Position numbers and translations under genes: made by a program. This document shows positions 1-6,822 of a DNA stretch of 29,459 bases, piece by piece (position 1 is the stretch's first letter; the number at the start of each line of letters is the position of its first letter). This DNA comes from CAZKXU01 sp964556665. GTDB taxonomy: Bacteria > Bdellovibrionota_C > UBA2361 > CAZKXU01. The notes under the pieces were generated by a model, which did not search any database, was not told the DNA's origin, and saw nothing but the letters and a program-made list of their open reading frames with translations. Location: NCBI GenBank assembly GCA_964556665.1, contig CAZKXU010000039.1:1-29459 (forward strand), read 5' to 3'.

Positions 1-669
1 CAGGCACAACAACGTGAGCTAGCCATCTTAGTTGGCTATGATGACGCGACTAGAATTGATACAGTCAAGATTGTAGATCATATTCACAAGGCACAAACAG
101 AGAAGGACCCAGAGATAGCATTTAGCCACCCTCAGGTTAAGGAGATCCAGATGAAACATGAGGAGGCCGCATATGAAAGTGATAAGGCTAAGCGTTGGTG
201 GTCCCCTGAAATAGATCTTTATGCGAGTCACAATTTATACCCCTTTCGTGAGCGTGAATTTTCATCCTCCTCTGACCGTAATGAAAGCATATTTGGGATT
301 GAGCTTTCTATTAATTTATTTGATGGAGCGGCGGGAAAAATAGAGGCTTCAGAGCAAGCGCTGCAGGCGGCCGGCTTAGAGGCAGAACACCGACAAACCG
401 CACTGGAACTTCAAGCTGCAATTCATAGAGCAGATGAGGAGCTTGAACTAAAGCATAAGCTAATTCATGAGTTTGAAAATACAGGAGCACTTGCAGATAA
501 GTATTACCGTCAAACACTAGAAGATTACCAACGTGGAATCAAAGACTCACCAGCGGTCCTTTCAGCATTAGAGCGTATGTTTGAATTAAAAAAGCAGTTT
601 TCAGATCTACGGCTAGATTATCAGATCGCGAACGCCAACCTTGCCTCTGTAGTTGGAGAAGATAGGTGA
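1..669 (+). CDS. TolC-family outer membrane efflux protein, C-terminal part (5' end outside window)
   Basis: The reading frame is open from base 1 to the TGA at 667-669, so the gene starts upstream of the window; about 222 residues are seen. The segment beginning HPQVKEIQMKHEEAAYESDKA, followed by a strand-like stretch with SIFGIELSINLFDGAAGKIEA and long heptad-rich helices rich in Ala, Glu and Leu (EQALQAAGLEAEHRQTALEL, then YYRQTLEDYQRGIKDSPAVL), is the typical second half of a TolC/OEP protein: the 'sinlfdgg' beta-strand and coiled-coil barrel helices. Members form trimeric outer-membrane channels for type I secretion or RND efflux. Proteins of this family in metal- or multidrug-efflux operons usually neighbour an RND pump, which may lie upstream out of view. 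The family call is from motif recognition only; the substrate cannot be inferred. Confidence 0.82.
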   Translation, partial: QAQQRELAILVGYDDATRIDTVKIVDHIHKAQTEKDPEIAFSHPQVKEIQMKHEEAAYESDKAKRWWSPEIDLYASHNLYPFREREFSSSSDRNESIFGIELSINLFDGAAGKIEASEQALQAAGLEAEHRQTALELQAAIHRADEELELKHKLIHEFENTGALADKYYRQTLEDYQRGIKDSPAVLSALERMFELKKQFSDLRLDYQIANANLASVVGEDR

Positions 670-880
670 GCTAGTGCTCCTCCAAATAAGTTTTTTCACG
701 TCTAGCATCACATCGTTGCCCACCTTGTCACGCTTCTCAGTCGGAAAATCCTCGCAATACTCCAGTATTGCTNNNNNNNNNNNNNNNNNNNNNNNNNNNN
801 NNNNNNNNNNNNNNNNNNNNNNCAATCTGGGGCAACGCTGCGCGCTATACGTGAAAAAACTTATTTGGCGAAGCACAAGC
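670..880. repeat. inverted-repeat element spanning an assembly gap
   Basis: Bases 670-701 and 849-880 are inverted copies of each other over 32 positions with three mismatches; the inner 20 bases (682-701 and 849-868) are perfect (CCAAATAAGTTTTTTCACGT and its complement). Further inward, CGTTGCCC on the left faces GGGCAACG on the right, so the symmetry continues imperfectly. The left half also carries GGAAAATCCTCG followed by the short palindrome CAATACTCCAGTATTG just before the Ns. The element begins directly after the stop codon of the TolC-like gene. It looks like a long imperfect palindrome or small non-coding mobile element whose centre could not be assembled. A six-frame translation runs through the Ns on both strands but is not a credible gene. 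Confidence 0.7.
773..822. other. assembly gap (50 Ns)
   Basis: Fifty consecutive Ns. The length is probably a placeholder. It sits inside the palindromic element, so a hairpin or a multi-copy repeat is the likely reason for the break. Confidence 0.98.
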
Positions 881-1054
881 GCTTTTCTTACATGTTCATC
901 AGTGAGAAACCCGGCTATTAACCCGGTACTTGTTTTGTCAGATAGAACAACGAGCGTTGTAAACAGCTACCTCTGAATCGCTAAGAAGGTTTGTATCTGT
1001 TTAATTATACGGCTTGAGGCGATTCAGAAATTGGAGCATTAATAGTCTAGCTAT
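881..1054. other. intergenic stretch with a 9-bp stem-loop
   Basis: No convincing gene. CTGAATCGC at 973-981 pairs with GCGATTCAG at 1019-1027 across a 37-nt AT-rich loop, about 30 bases before the next start codon. It could be a weak leader hairpin or chance; no T-run follows it. Confidence 0.3.
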
Positions 1055-3397
1055 ATGATCCTGTTCTTAAATGTTCTGATTACTGATGACTACATTACCC
1101 TATACAATAGGGGTCGGCTCGGGCGAAGCAGTGATCGACTTGATATTTTCAAATATTGTTTAGCTAGTTTAGCTCCGCTGAGCTGGAGCCGGGTAATTAT
1201 TTATTGCGAGTTACATGAGCCGTATCGCTCCCGTTTAGAGGAGCTTGAACGATACATCTTCGAACTCTTTCCGCATGCAGAGTTTCAACCTCGTAGAAAT
1301 TGCTACCAAAAGGAGTGGCGTCCGGTAATTGAGAATATTCTCGCATCTAGTAATAAGGAATTTATCTGGTTCTCCTGTAATGATGACCATATATTTATCG
1401 ACTATGAACTGGAGCTTTTCAATAGAATTAACAAGCGATTAGCACTGCTAAACTCTGAGCACGAGTTCGTTTCGTCTTTCCTCTCACACTGGCCAGAGAA
1501 TATGGCTTTTCTTCGGGAGGGGCACCGTACAGGGTATCTTCCCAACGGACAGGAATTAAAGCGGGATCCTATCGCCGAATATGAAGACGGTTTTGTTAAC
1601 CGCTGGTGTTGTTTGGATAGTATACAGATCGTAAATAGTAATCTGCTTAAGTACTGGTGGTTGGATCATGATTATGGTGAGACCTTTCTACCTCGGTCGG
1701 ATTCTCCTAATCAGAAGCATGTAACAACCCCCAATAACATCGCCTGCTTTATCCCATATCGTGAAACGGTGCGTCATTTTGATGGTTACAGTCAGGGCGG
1801 AGTCCATATCAACGTTTGCCCACCTTTGACCATCCCTCCCGGCTTTTTCGAAGGTGACCTTAAAATCCAATTAGGTGGAGAACGACGGCTGCCTGGGTAT
1901 GTTTACATTAATCCTCGCAAAACTACCTATTCCTGTGTTGATCATGCAGGGGCAGATCTGCGCTGCCTGCAAGAGGATCTTCCTTACTTTTGGAAAAACC
2001 GAATCGTTGAGGTAAATGTACAGGAGGATCTAAATCATAAGGAGTGGGTCGGCAGGCGTAATGATGCCGTACTCAAACTAGGTGAACGCGGAATAGGTTC
2101 ACGTCCATTGCAGGAGTTTGCAAGTCGCATCCGGATAGCTCTTCGTACCTATCAGGGAGAGACCCCTTATTCGCAAAACCCATTTGAACACACCTTTCAT
2201 TTTTACCGATCGCTATACGGATTACCTCGTAGCAAGCCAGTTCCGCTGCTTTCAATAATTATTGTTGATTCCGGCTTGCCTTTGGAAAAAGGGCAGGATT
2301 CTGCACCGTTTCAAAAGTTAGTGCTTGAATCACTACTCAACCAAACCGCATCCCGCGATGCTTATGAGCTTATCTGGGTATCGGTAAAAGGTAATACTCA
2401 ATCGCGAGAGTTTAGGAACGCATTTGATCAGTTTGTTATATCCAACCAGGAATTTTATTGGAAGCTTGGAACATATCATATCCATCGCGGTTTTAACGAT
2501 GGTTTGCTCGAAGCCAAGGGAAGCGTTGTCAGTTTTTGTAACAGTGCAGCTCTATTTGATAAAGAGTTTGTGCAGGTAGTAAGCAGTTTCTTCGCGACAC
2601 AGGCAGATGGTCCTGCAAGGCGGGTAGCTTTGCACAGGCAAGGGTTACTAATCTCCACAGAGCCTTGTCACCTACGACCATCTTTCTCCATGCTTCGTAA
2701 GTCACTAATTGAACTTGGTGGATTTGATGTTTCAGACATGTGCCTAGGAAAGGCAGGAGACGGACAGGAGTTACTGAATCGATTAAAGCAGAGAGATTAT
2801 GAGTTTATACCGACCGAGTTCCCAGTTGTAATCTCTTTAGCTGATAATCTATACCACAGTGGAATTGATCTACAAGCACAGATCCTTGAGCAATCTCTGC
2901 AGAGATATGATGTTCCAACGGGAAATTCCGATCCAGTAGTAGAGCTTGAAAGGAGGATGTATAAAGAGTGGAGGGCTTCCGTATCGACACCTTTAGATGA
3001 GGTTAATGGGCAATTATTGAGTGGAGACTTTGAAGGTGGATTTCGCTCCTTACACTCAGCTGTTAACTCTAGAGCAGAGCCGCTGCTAAAAGATGCATTG
3101 CAGCTACTAGAGAGTTTCATAGAAAAGCGTTATGAGCAGTTACCAGAGGCACTTGATTCATTACTTGTGCGCTATCCAGATTCACTGACAGTCAGAAACT
3201 TTGCTGCATTTGTTTTTGTATTACTAGCCCAGACTCAGCGGGCTAAAGACCTCGTGCTTGGAACACTAAGAAAAGATCCAGGTAATTGGAACGGCTTTAC
3301 GTTGCTAAGCTTTCTTTTAACACAAGGAAGTGAAGCCTCAGATGTTCTCCATTTACAGAGAAAGCTCAGCTTTCTTTATCCAAGTAGACTTGATTAA
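1055..3397 (+). CDS. multidomain glycosyltransferase-like protein (GT-like N-terminus, degenerate methyltransferase-like insert, GT2-like domain, helical repeat tail)
   Basis: 780 residues, no signal peptide or membrane segment, so probably cytoplasmic. Residues 1-245 look like a nucleotide-sugar-binding fold with an acidic turn (WFSCNDDHIF near residue 112). Around residue 268 the run IQLGGERRLPGYVYIN followed by a spaced D-x-x-ADL and LPYFW resembles the start of a class I SAM methyltransferase (LGCG..LPGY.NID), but the glycine loop is degraded (GGE instead of GCG). From about residue 394 (LLSIIIVDSG) to 640 the order of motifs suits a GT2 fold: LESLLNQT, a long middle, then SFSMLRKSLIELGGFDVSD and GDGQELLNRLKQRDYEF, the usual GGFD..ED..L..R box with the ED written GD. 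The tail (650-780) is helical and TPR-like. The likely role is surface polysaccharide assembly; the acceptor is unknown. The start at 1055 lacks a good ribosome binding site. Confidence 0.6.
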   Translation: MILFLNVLITDDYITLYNRGRLGRSSDRLDIFKYCLASLAPLSWSRVIIYCELHEPYRSRLEELERYIFELFPHAEFQPRRNCYQKEWRPVIENILASSNKEFIWFSCNDDHIFIDYELELFNRINKRLALLNSEHEFVSSFLSHWPENMAFLREGHRTGYLPNGQELKRDPIAEYEDGFVNRWCCLDSIQIVNSNLLKYWWLDHDYGETFLPRSDSPNQKHVTTPNNIACFIPYRETVRHFDGYSQGGVHINVCPPLTIPPGFFEGDLKIQLGGERRLPGYVYINPRKTTYSCVDHAGADLRCLQEDLPYFWKNRIVEVNVQEDLNHKEWVGRRNDAVLKLGERGIGSRPLQEFASRIRIALRTYQGETPYSQNPFEHTFHFYRSLYGLPRSKPVPLLSIIIVDSGLPLEKGQDSAPFQKLVLESLLNQTASRDAYELIWVSVKGNTQSREFRNAFDQFVISNQEFYWKLGTYHIHRGFNDGLLEAKGSVVSFCNSAALFDKEFVQVVSSFFATQADGPARRVALHRQGLLISTEPCHLRPSFSMLRKSLIELGGFDVSDMCLGKAGDGQELLNRLKQRDYEFIPTEFPVVISLADNLYHSGIDLQAQILEQSLQRYDVPTGNSDPVVELERRMYKEWRASVSTPLDEVNGQLLSGDFEGGFRSLHSAVNSRAEPLLKDALQLLESFIEKRYEQLPEALDSLLVRYPDSLTVRNFAAFVFVLLAQTQRAKDLVLGTLRKDPGNWNGFTLLSFLLTQGSEASDVLHLQRKLSFLYPSRLD

Positions 3398-3482
3398 TCG
3401 CCCCCAAAATATTTTCTCAGCGACTACTATAAATTTGCAACTTTTGCTTTGAATGGACGTTTATAGATTTCCCGACATTGGC

Positions 3483-3513
3483 CCGACATTGGAGCCACCC
3501 TACTTAAGTTTCA
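3483..3513 (-). repeat. REP-like repeat, copy A (31 bp direct repeat)
   Basis: Identical over 31 bases to 3609-3639. Read on the minus strand it contains AAGTAGGGTGGCTCCA, i.e. a GTAG tetranucleotide followed by a GGCTCC core. The same pattern, AAGTAGGCCGGCTCCA, occurs three times in the opposite orientation upstream of the transposase gene (4852-4922). A partial extra copy of its edge (CCCGACATTGG) lies just before it. Confidence 0.7.
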
Positions 3514-3608
3514 ATAGTCGTGAACAGGTTGAGTTATTGGGTCTACCAGACGATAAGATTCGAGTTGCTGAGTACTGGACTGCATTGCCTTCTAAAGAAA
3601 TACTTTGG

Positions 3609-3639
3609 CCGACATTGGAGCCACCCTACTTAAGTTTCA
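3609..3639 (-). repeat. REP-like repeat, copy B (31 bp direct repeat)
   Basis: Second perfect copy of the 31-base repeat, 95 bases after copy A and about 190 bases beyond the 3' end of the REP-associated transposase gene. Same GTAG-headed core on the minus strand. After it the last bases (ACTTAAGTTTC) are partly duplicated again. Confidence 0.7.
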
Positions 3640-3826
3640 CTTAAGTTTCGCGTAGTAGGTGGAGCTTTAAGAGATGTCTGCAAGGCTTTAGAATCAAGTC
3701 AGGAGAGTGCAATTGTAAAGGAATATAGAATAAAATGAATTAGATTGCTCTAACCATGAGCAACTGTCTGATATAGTTCGAATGTAGATACACTACTTCT
3801 CACTGAAATGCATAATCTCATCTGAT

Positions 3827-4801
3827 TTAGGTGTATGTTGGTACGGGAAATAGGTTGGCGGTACGTGGTAGATTAGGAGCGAATAGTCCTAAAGGATACT
3901 TGGCGGCAAGGTCACCTGACTTCCAACGAAGGTATACCTCTCTTGCTTTATAAACAACAGTCTTAAATAAACTAATAAAACTCTGTCGTAGTTCTTTGAA
4001 ACAAGAGAGACAGATCGTCTTTTTGCCAAACTTTTTAGGGTAATAAGTTTTTAATAGGCTCTGCTTGGTAAAGTCTGGATAGGACTCTTTAATAGGAGCA
4101 TTCTGCCGAATCTCAGACTCGAAGTAAGATAGAGCTTGCAGCATTAGCTCCCTAACGTCTGTGTCTGACATTGACTCAGTCTCAGGAAAGCATCTCTTCC
4201 ATTTATAGTAGTCGAAACGGAAACAGCCCTCTTGTTTATTATCCTCTAGTAATTTTTCTAAATATTTGGGGCCTTCTCTCCAAGCTTGATTAGGGTTATT
4301 TAAGGCTGTTATTGAGTCTCTACTGATAAGCCTAGTTTCTCTAATCGACTGATTCTGCATGAAGAGAGGCCAAGCTGAAACTCCCTTATAATCTTTCATT
4401 TTGCCAACTAGCTGATCTTTAATTGGATTTAAACTGACATAAGCAAAACGATACAGAAACTCCTTGTAGTCCAATATAATGGGGGAATCATACCCCTCTG
4501 CCCAAATAGTCTTTTTGGTCCTTCCAAGCAGTCTATTGATAGCATGTGCAGATTCCTGCTTTATGTATCCTATAAAATCAGGCACTGTCTCAGGGTTAGT
4601 ACAAATAAGTAATAGATGCCCGTGGTTTGGCTCCATAGTAAAGGCTGCTACCTCTTGGCTATATAGAGTCTGTGCCTTTGCAGCACAGGACCATATGATT
4701 TCATTGATAAAGGGAATTGGCAAAAACGGCAACCCCTCCTCAGTGCGGAAGGTGATAATATAAGGCTTCCCTTGAATAAAGAACTTCGGTGCTGATGGCA
4801 T
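3827..4801 (-). CDS. REP-associated tyrosine transposase (RAYT, IS200/Y1 HUH family)
   Basis: Y1_Tnp-type single-stranded DNA transposase that binds and nicks REP palindromes. Visible motifs: MPSAPKFFIQGKPYIITFRT at the start, as in RAYTs; MEPNHGHLLL, the His-x-His metal motif of HUH enzymes; GYIKQESAHAINRLLGRT, the helix carrying the candidate nucleophilic Tyr (GYIK); and WAEGYDSPIILDYKEFLYRF followed by YVSLNP, the typical C-terminal part of the core. An extra C-terminal region of about 150 residues includes a CLSC pair. The frame continues upstream to 4993, but those 64 codons mostly translate a short-repeat array into Leu/Trp-rich nonsense (ALVLALVFFWLWFWLW), so I place the start at the ATG at 4801, which aligns with the family; a GGAGG lies about 20 bases before it. 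Flanked by REP-like repeats on both sides. Function from family knowledge; activity unknown. Confidence 0.82.
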   Translation of the reverse strand: MPSAPKFFIQGKPYIITFRTEEGLPFLPIPFINEIIWSCAAKAQTLYSQEVAAFTMEPNHGHLLLICTNPETVPDFIGYIKQESAHAINRLLGRTKKTIWAEGYDSPIILDYKEFLYRFAYVSLNPIKDQLVGKMKDYKGVSAWPLFMQNQSIRETRLISRDSITALNNPNQAWREGPKYLEKLLEDNKQEGCFRFDYYKWKRCFPETESMSDTDVRELMLQALSYFESEIRQNAPIKESYPDFTKQSLLKTYYPKKFGKKTICLSCFKELRQSFISLFKTVVYKAREVYLRWKSGDLAAKYPLGLFAPNLPRTANLFPVPTYT

Positions 4802-4851
4802 ATATATGTAATCGCAATTTTCCTCCAATAGTTTCTTAAATTTACCGAAAC

Positions 4852-4994
4852 AAGTAGGCCGGCTCCAGAGCCAAAGAGTAGGCCGGCTCCAGAGCCAAAG
4901 TAAGTAGGCCGGCTCCAGAGCCAAAAGCTCCAGAGCCAAAAGCCAGAGCCAAAACCAGAGCCAAAAAAAAACCAGAGCCAAAACCAGAGCCAAA
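4852..4994 (+). repeat. REP-like repeat cluster upstream of RAYT (three full units plus degenerate tail)
   Basis: Three copies of GTAGGCCGGCTCCAGAGCC (at 4852-4872, 4877-4896 and 4902-4922) are followed by five further copies of CCAGAGCCAAA, ending near 4994. The core GGCTC-CA-GAGCC is a palindrome headed by GTAG, the arrangement reported for REPs recognised by RAYT proteins. The same AAGTAGG..GGCTCCA core occurs in opposite orientation at 3490-3506 and 3616-3632 on the other side of the gene. The tail also reads in one + strand frame as Pro-Glu-Pro-Lys repeats (see the next feature). Confidence 0.75.
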
Positions 4995-5052
4995 CAGCCC
5001 TAAGAGTAGAGTAGCGGAGGTTTTCGAGGAGATCTCTGCTCGTATTGGATGA
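4882..5052 (+). pseudogene. possible 3' remnant of a Pro/Glu/Lys-rich protein gene
   Basis: In one + strand frame, open from after a TAG at 4879-4881 to a TGA at 5050-5052, the repeat tail reads RPAPEPKAPEPKARAKTRAK, then KKKPEPKPEPN, then SPKSRVAEVFEEISARIG and stop. A charged Pro/Lys linker followed by an amphipathic helix ending at a stop looks like the genuine C-terminus of a protein such as a DNA- or envelope-binding one, but there is no start codon or upstream domain. If real, the gene was cut by the RAYT/REP insertion. It could equally be a chance product of the repeats. Confidence 0.3.
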
Positions 5053-5106
5053 ATCTAAAAAATTGCAAAACTACATCAATAAGCAGAATTAATATATTTG
5101 GAGTCT

Positions 5107-5183
5107 TGGCGCCCTCGGCAAGGTTCGAACTTGCGACCCCAGGTTTAGGAAACCTGTGCTCTATCCAGCTGAGCTACGAGGGC
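5107..5183 (-). tRNA. tRNA-Arg (anticodon CCU), CCA encoded
   Basis: The minus strand folds as a full cloverleaf: acceptor GCCCTCG/CGAGGGC, D arm GCTC/GAGC, anticodon stem CAGGT/ACCTG with loop TTCCTAA (anticodon CCT at the centre), a 5-base variable loop, T arm GCAAG/CTTGC with loop TTCGAAC, discriminator G and an encoded CCA. Length 77. It reads AGG codons. It lies between the REP repeat cluster and the GH3 gene, on the opposite strand to the latter; no integrase or att duplication was seen beside it. Confidence 0.96.
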
Positions 5184-5289
5184 ACCGGGCTATGTTAACG
5201 GCGAAAATTGGTTTAGTCAAATAACCGGGATTGCAACGCTTTCATGAAATAGTTGAGTTAGATTACCTCCATATGTTAATAACTCATGC

Positions 5290-6822
5290 ATGTTCGATTT
5301 TACCGCGGCTCTTAGACTCTATGCCAAGCTTAGGCAAAGCAAACTAAATTCCCTTGATCCCGAAAAAGTTCAGGAGGAAACTCTACGCTCTCTTCTTCGT
5401 CGTGCAGCTTCAACAAAATTTGGTAAAGAGTACGGATTTGAAAGTATAAACTCAGTAGCCGAATATCAAGCCCGTGTGCCGTTACGAAAATATGATCAAT
5501 TTTGGAGTGAGTGGTGGAAGCCAGCCTTCCCACTTTTAGATAATCTCTGTTGGCCCGGTAAGGTTAAAAACTTTGTAATTAGCTCAGGCACAACCAGTGG
5601 AATAACTAAATATATTCCATTTACACCAGAGATGATTGCACAGAACAAGAAGGCTGGTTTAGATCTAGCAGTGCATCATTTAGCGCATAGACCTAATAGT
5701 AAAATACTGGGCGGCAAGACCTGTATCCTCTTGGGCAGCTCTAGTTTTATAGAAGAAGCGCCTGGGGTATTTAGCGGTGATGTCAGTGATACCATGATAA
5801 AAAACCTGCCGTGGTGGCTTAAAGCCAGATATTTTCCACGTGGAGAATTAGCTTGTATAAAAAGTTGGGAAGAGAGAATTGATCGACTTGGGCATGCGGC
5901 CCTGCTTGAGCCTATCACTAGCCTAAATGGTGTTCCAAGCTGGCTACTGGTTTTTTTTGATAAGTTAAAAGAGTTAAGGCCGGACTGTGACGGAAAATTA
6001 CATCGATTCTTTCCTAAGTTAGAGATGCTAGCGCATGGCGGGGTAAAGTTTGATCCCTATCGACGACTATTCTCTGAAATGCTGGAAGGCAGCAATATTG
6101 ACCTGCGCGAGGTGTATCCTGCATCCGAGGCCTTTATCGGTTCTCAGGATCGCGGCTCTGCTGAAGGGCTGCGTATGGTGCTTGATGCTGGAGTATTTTT
6201 TGAATTTGTACCGCTAGAAGAATTAGGAAGTCCTAAGCCTACTCGTCATTGGATAAAGAATATAGAGAAAGATATTAATTATGCCTTGGTTTTAAATACT
6301 CCCGCCGGACTTTGGAGTTATTTAATAGGAGATACGGTGCGATTTGTTGATACAAAACCGCCCCGCTTACTAATTACAGGACGTACATCGTATATGCTTT
6401 CAGCATTTGGTGAGCATGTTATTGAAGAGGAGATTCAAAAAGCTCTCGATAAGGCAGCGACCGAGCTCGATATGAATTTTATCGATTTCTCTGTTGGTGC
6501 GATTTATCCTCAGAATAGCTCCGAACTAGGTCAACACCTTTATGTAATAGAGTTTCAATCTAGAAGTTTAGAGGATGCGAAGATTAAGCGCTTTCCAGAG
6601 GTTGTAGATGAAGAGCTGCGACGGCTAAATGATGACTATCAAGCTCACCGAGCTAAGGGCTTTGGTATGCGAGCCCCTGATCTGCTAGTCGCACCACCTG
6701 GTGCTTTTAATGCATGGATGCGTTCCCGTGGTAAAGAGGGTGGACAGAATAAAGTGCCTAGGGTTATTAATGATCAGGAGCTATTTAAAGGATTACAAGA
6801 GTTCGTGAGAGGATACCACTGA
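5290..6822 (+). CDS. GH3 auxin-responsive promoter family protein (acyl-adenylating enzyme)
   Basis: 510 residues, within the usual size of bacterial GH3-type proteins. GH3 enzymes belong to the ANL adenylating superfamily; plant members join amino acids to jasmonate or auxin, while bacterial substrates are mostly unknown. Visible features: the ATP-binding loop FVISSGTTSGITKYIPFT (residues about 95-112), EVYPASEAFIGSQD (about 280), PAGLWSYLIGDTVRF (about 340, the acyl-adenylate motif) and ITGRTSYMLSAFGEHV, the hinge into the small C-terminal domain. The C-terminus has KEGGQNKVPRV, the usual G-Q-x-K-x-P-R end. No membrane segments. The gene ends convergently with SURF1, sharing 30 bases. The start is the second of two near ATGs (5286 is out of frame); no strong ribosome binding site. 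It could act with the nearby ketosynthase pair, but this is inferred only from proximity. Confidence 0.85.
   Translation: MFDFTAALRLYAKLRQSKLNSLDPEKVQEETLRSLLRRAASTKFGKEYGFESINSVAEYQARVPLRKYDQFWSEWWKPAFPLLDNLCWPGKVKNFVISSGTTSGITKYIPFTPEMIAQNKKAGLDLAVHHLAHRPNSKILGGKTCILLGSSSFIEEAPGVFSGDVSDTMIKNLPWWLKARYFPRGELACIKSWEERIDRLGHAALLEPITSLNGVPSWLLVFFDKLKELRPDCDGKLHRFFPKLEMLAHGGVKFDPYRRLFSEMLEGSNIDLREVYPASEAFIGSQDRGSAEGLRMVLDAGVFFEFVPLEELGSPKPTRHWIKNIEKDINYALVLNTPAGLWSYLIGDTVRFVDTKPPRLLITGRTSYMLSAFGEHVIEEEIQKALDKAATELDMNFIDFSVGAIYPQNSSELGQHLYVIEFQSRSLEDAKIKRFPEVVDEELRRLNDDYQAHRAKGFGMRAPDLLVAPPGAFNAWMRSRGKEGGQNKVPRVINDQELFKGLQEFVRGYH

Larger units (their letters stand above)
3398..3826. other. gene-poor region with REP-like repeats and possible gene debris
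   Basis: Holds two 31-base direct repeats (listed separately) and nothing that looks like an intact gene. A 63-codon frame at 3453-3644 includes, between the repeats, SREQVELLGLPDDKIRVAEY, which faintly recalls the middle of GT61 (DUF563) glycosyltransferases but is far too short. After the second repeat, 3646 onward reads FRVVGGALRDVCKALESSQE to a stop near 3738; this may also be debris. The region follows a glycosyltransferase gene and precedes a REP-associated transposase, which fits a site of past rearrangement. Assignments here are tentative. Confidence 0.35.

Noticed and set aside
670..880. Integron attC site
   Set aside because: The palindrome is large, but no GTTRRRY/RYYYAAC core pair is seen and no cassette array or integrase is present.
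613..976. Two opposite ORFs running through the N gap
   Set aside because: They exist only because the Ns are translated as unknown residues and because the inverted arms encode the same run on both strands.
4852..4994. CRISPR-like array
   Set aside because: Units are directly adjacent with no unique spacers of constant length and no cas genes nearby; the layout fits REP-like and low-complexity repeats.
5107..5183. tRNA as an integration site for the RAYT region
   Set aside because: No integrase and no duplicated tRNA 3' end were found; RAYT elements do not use tRNA att sites.
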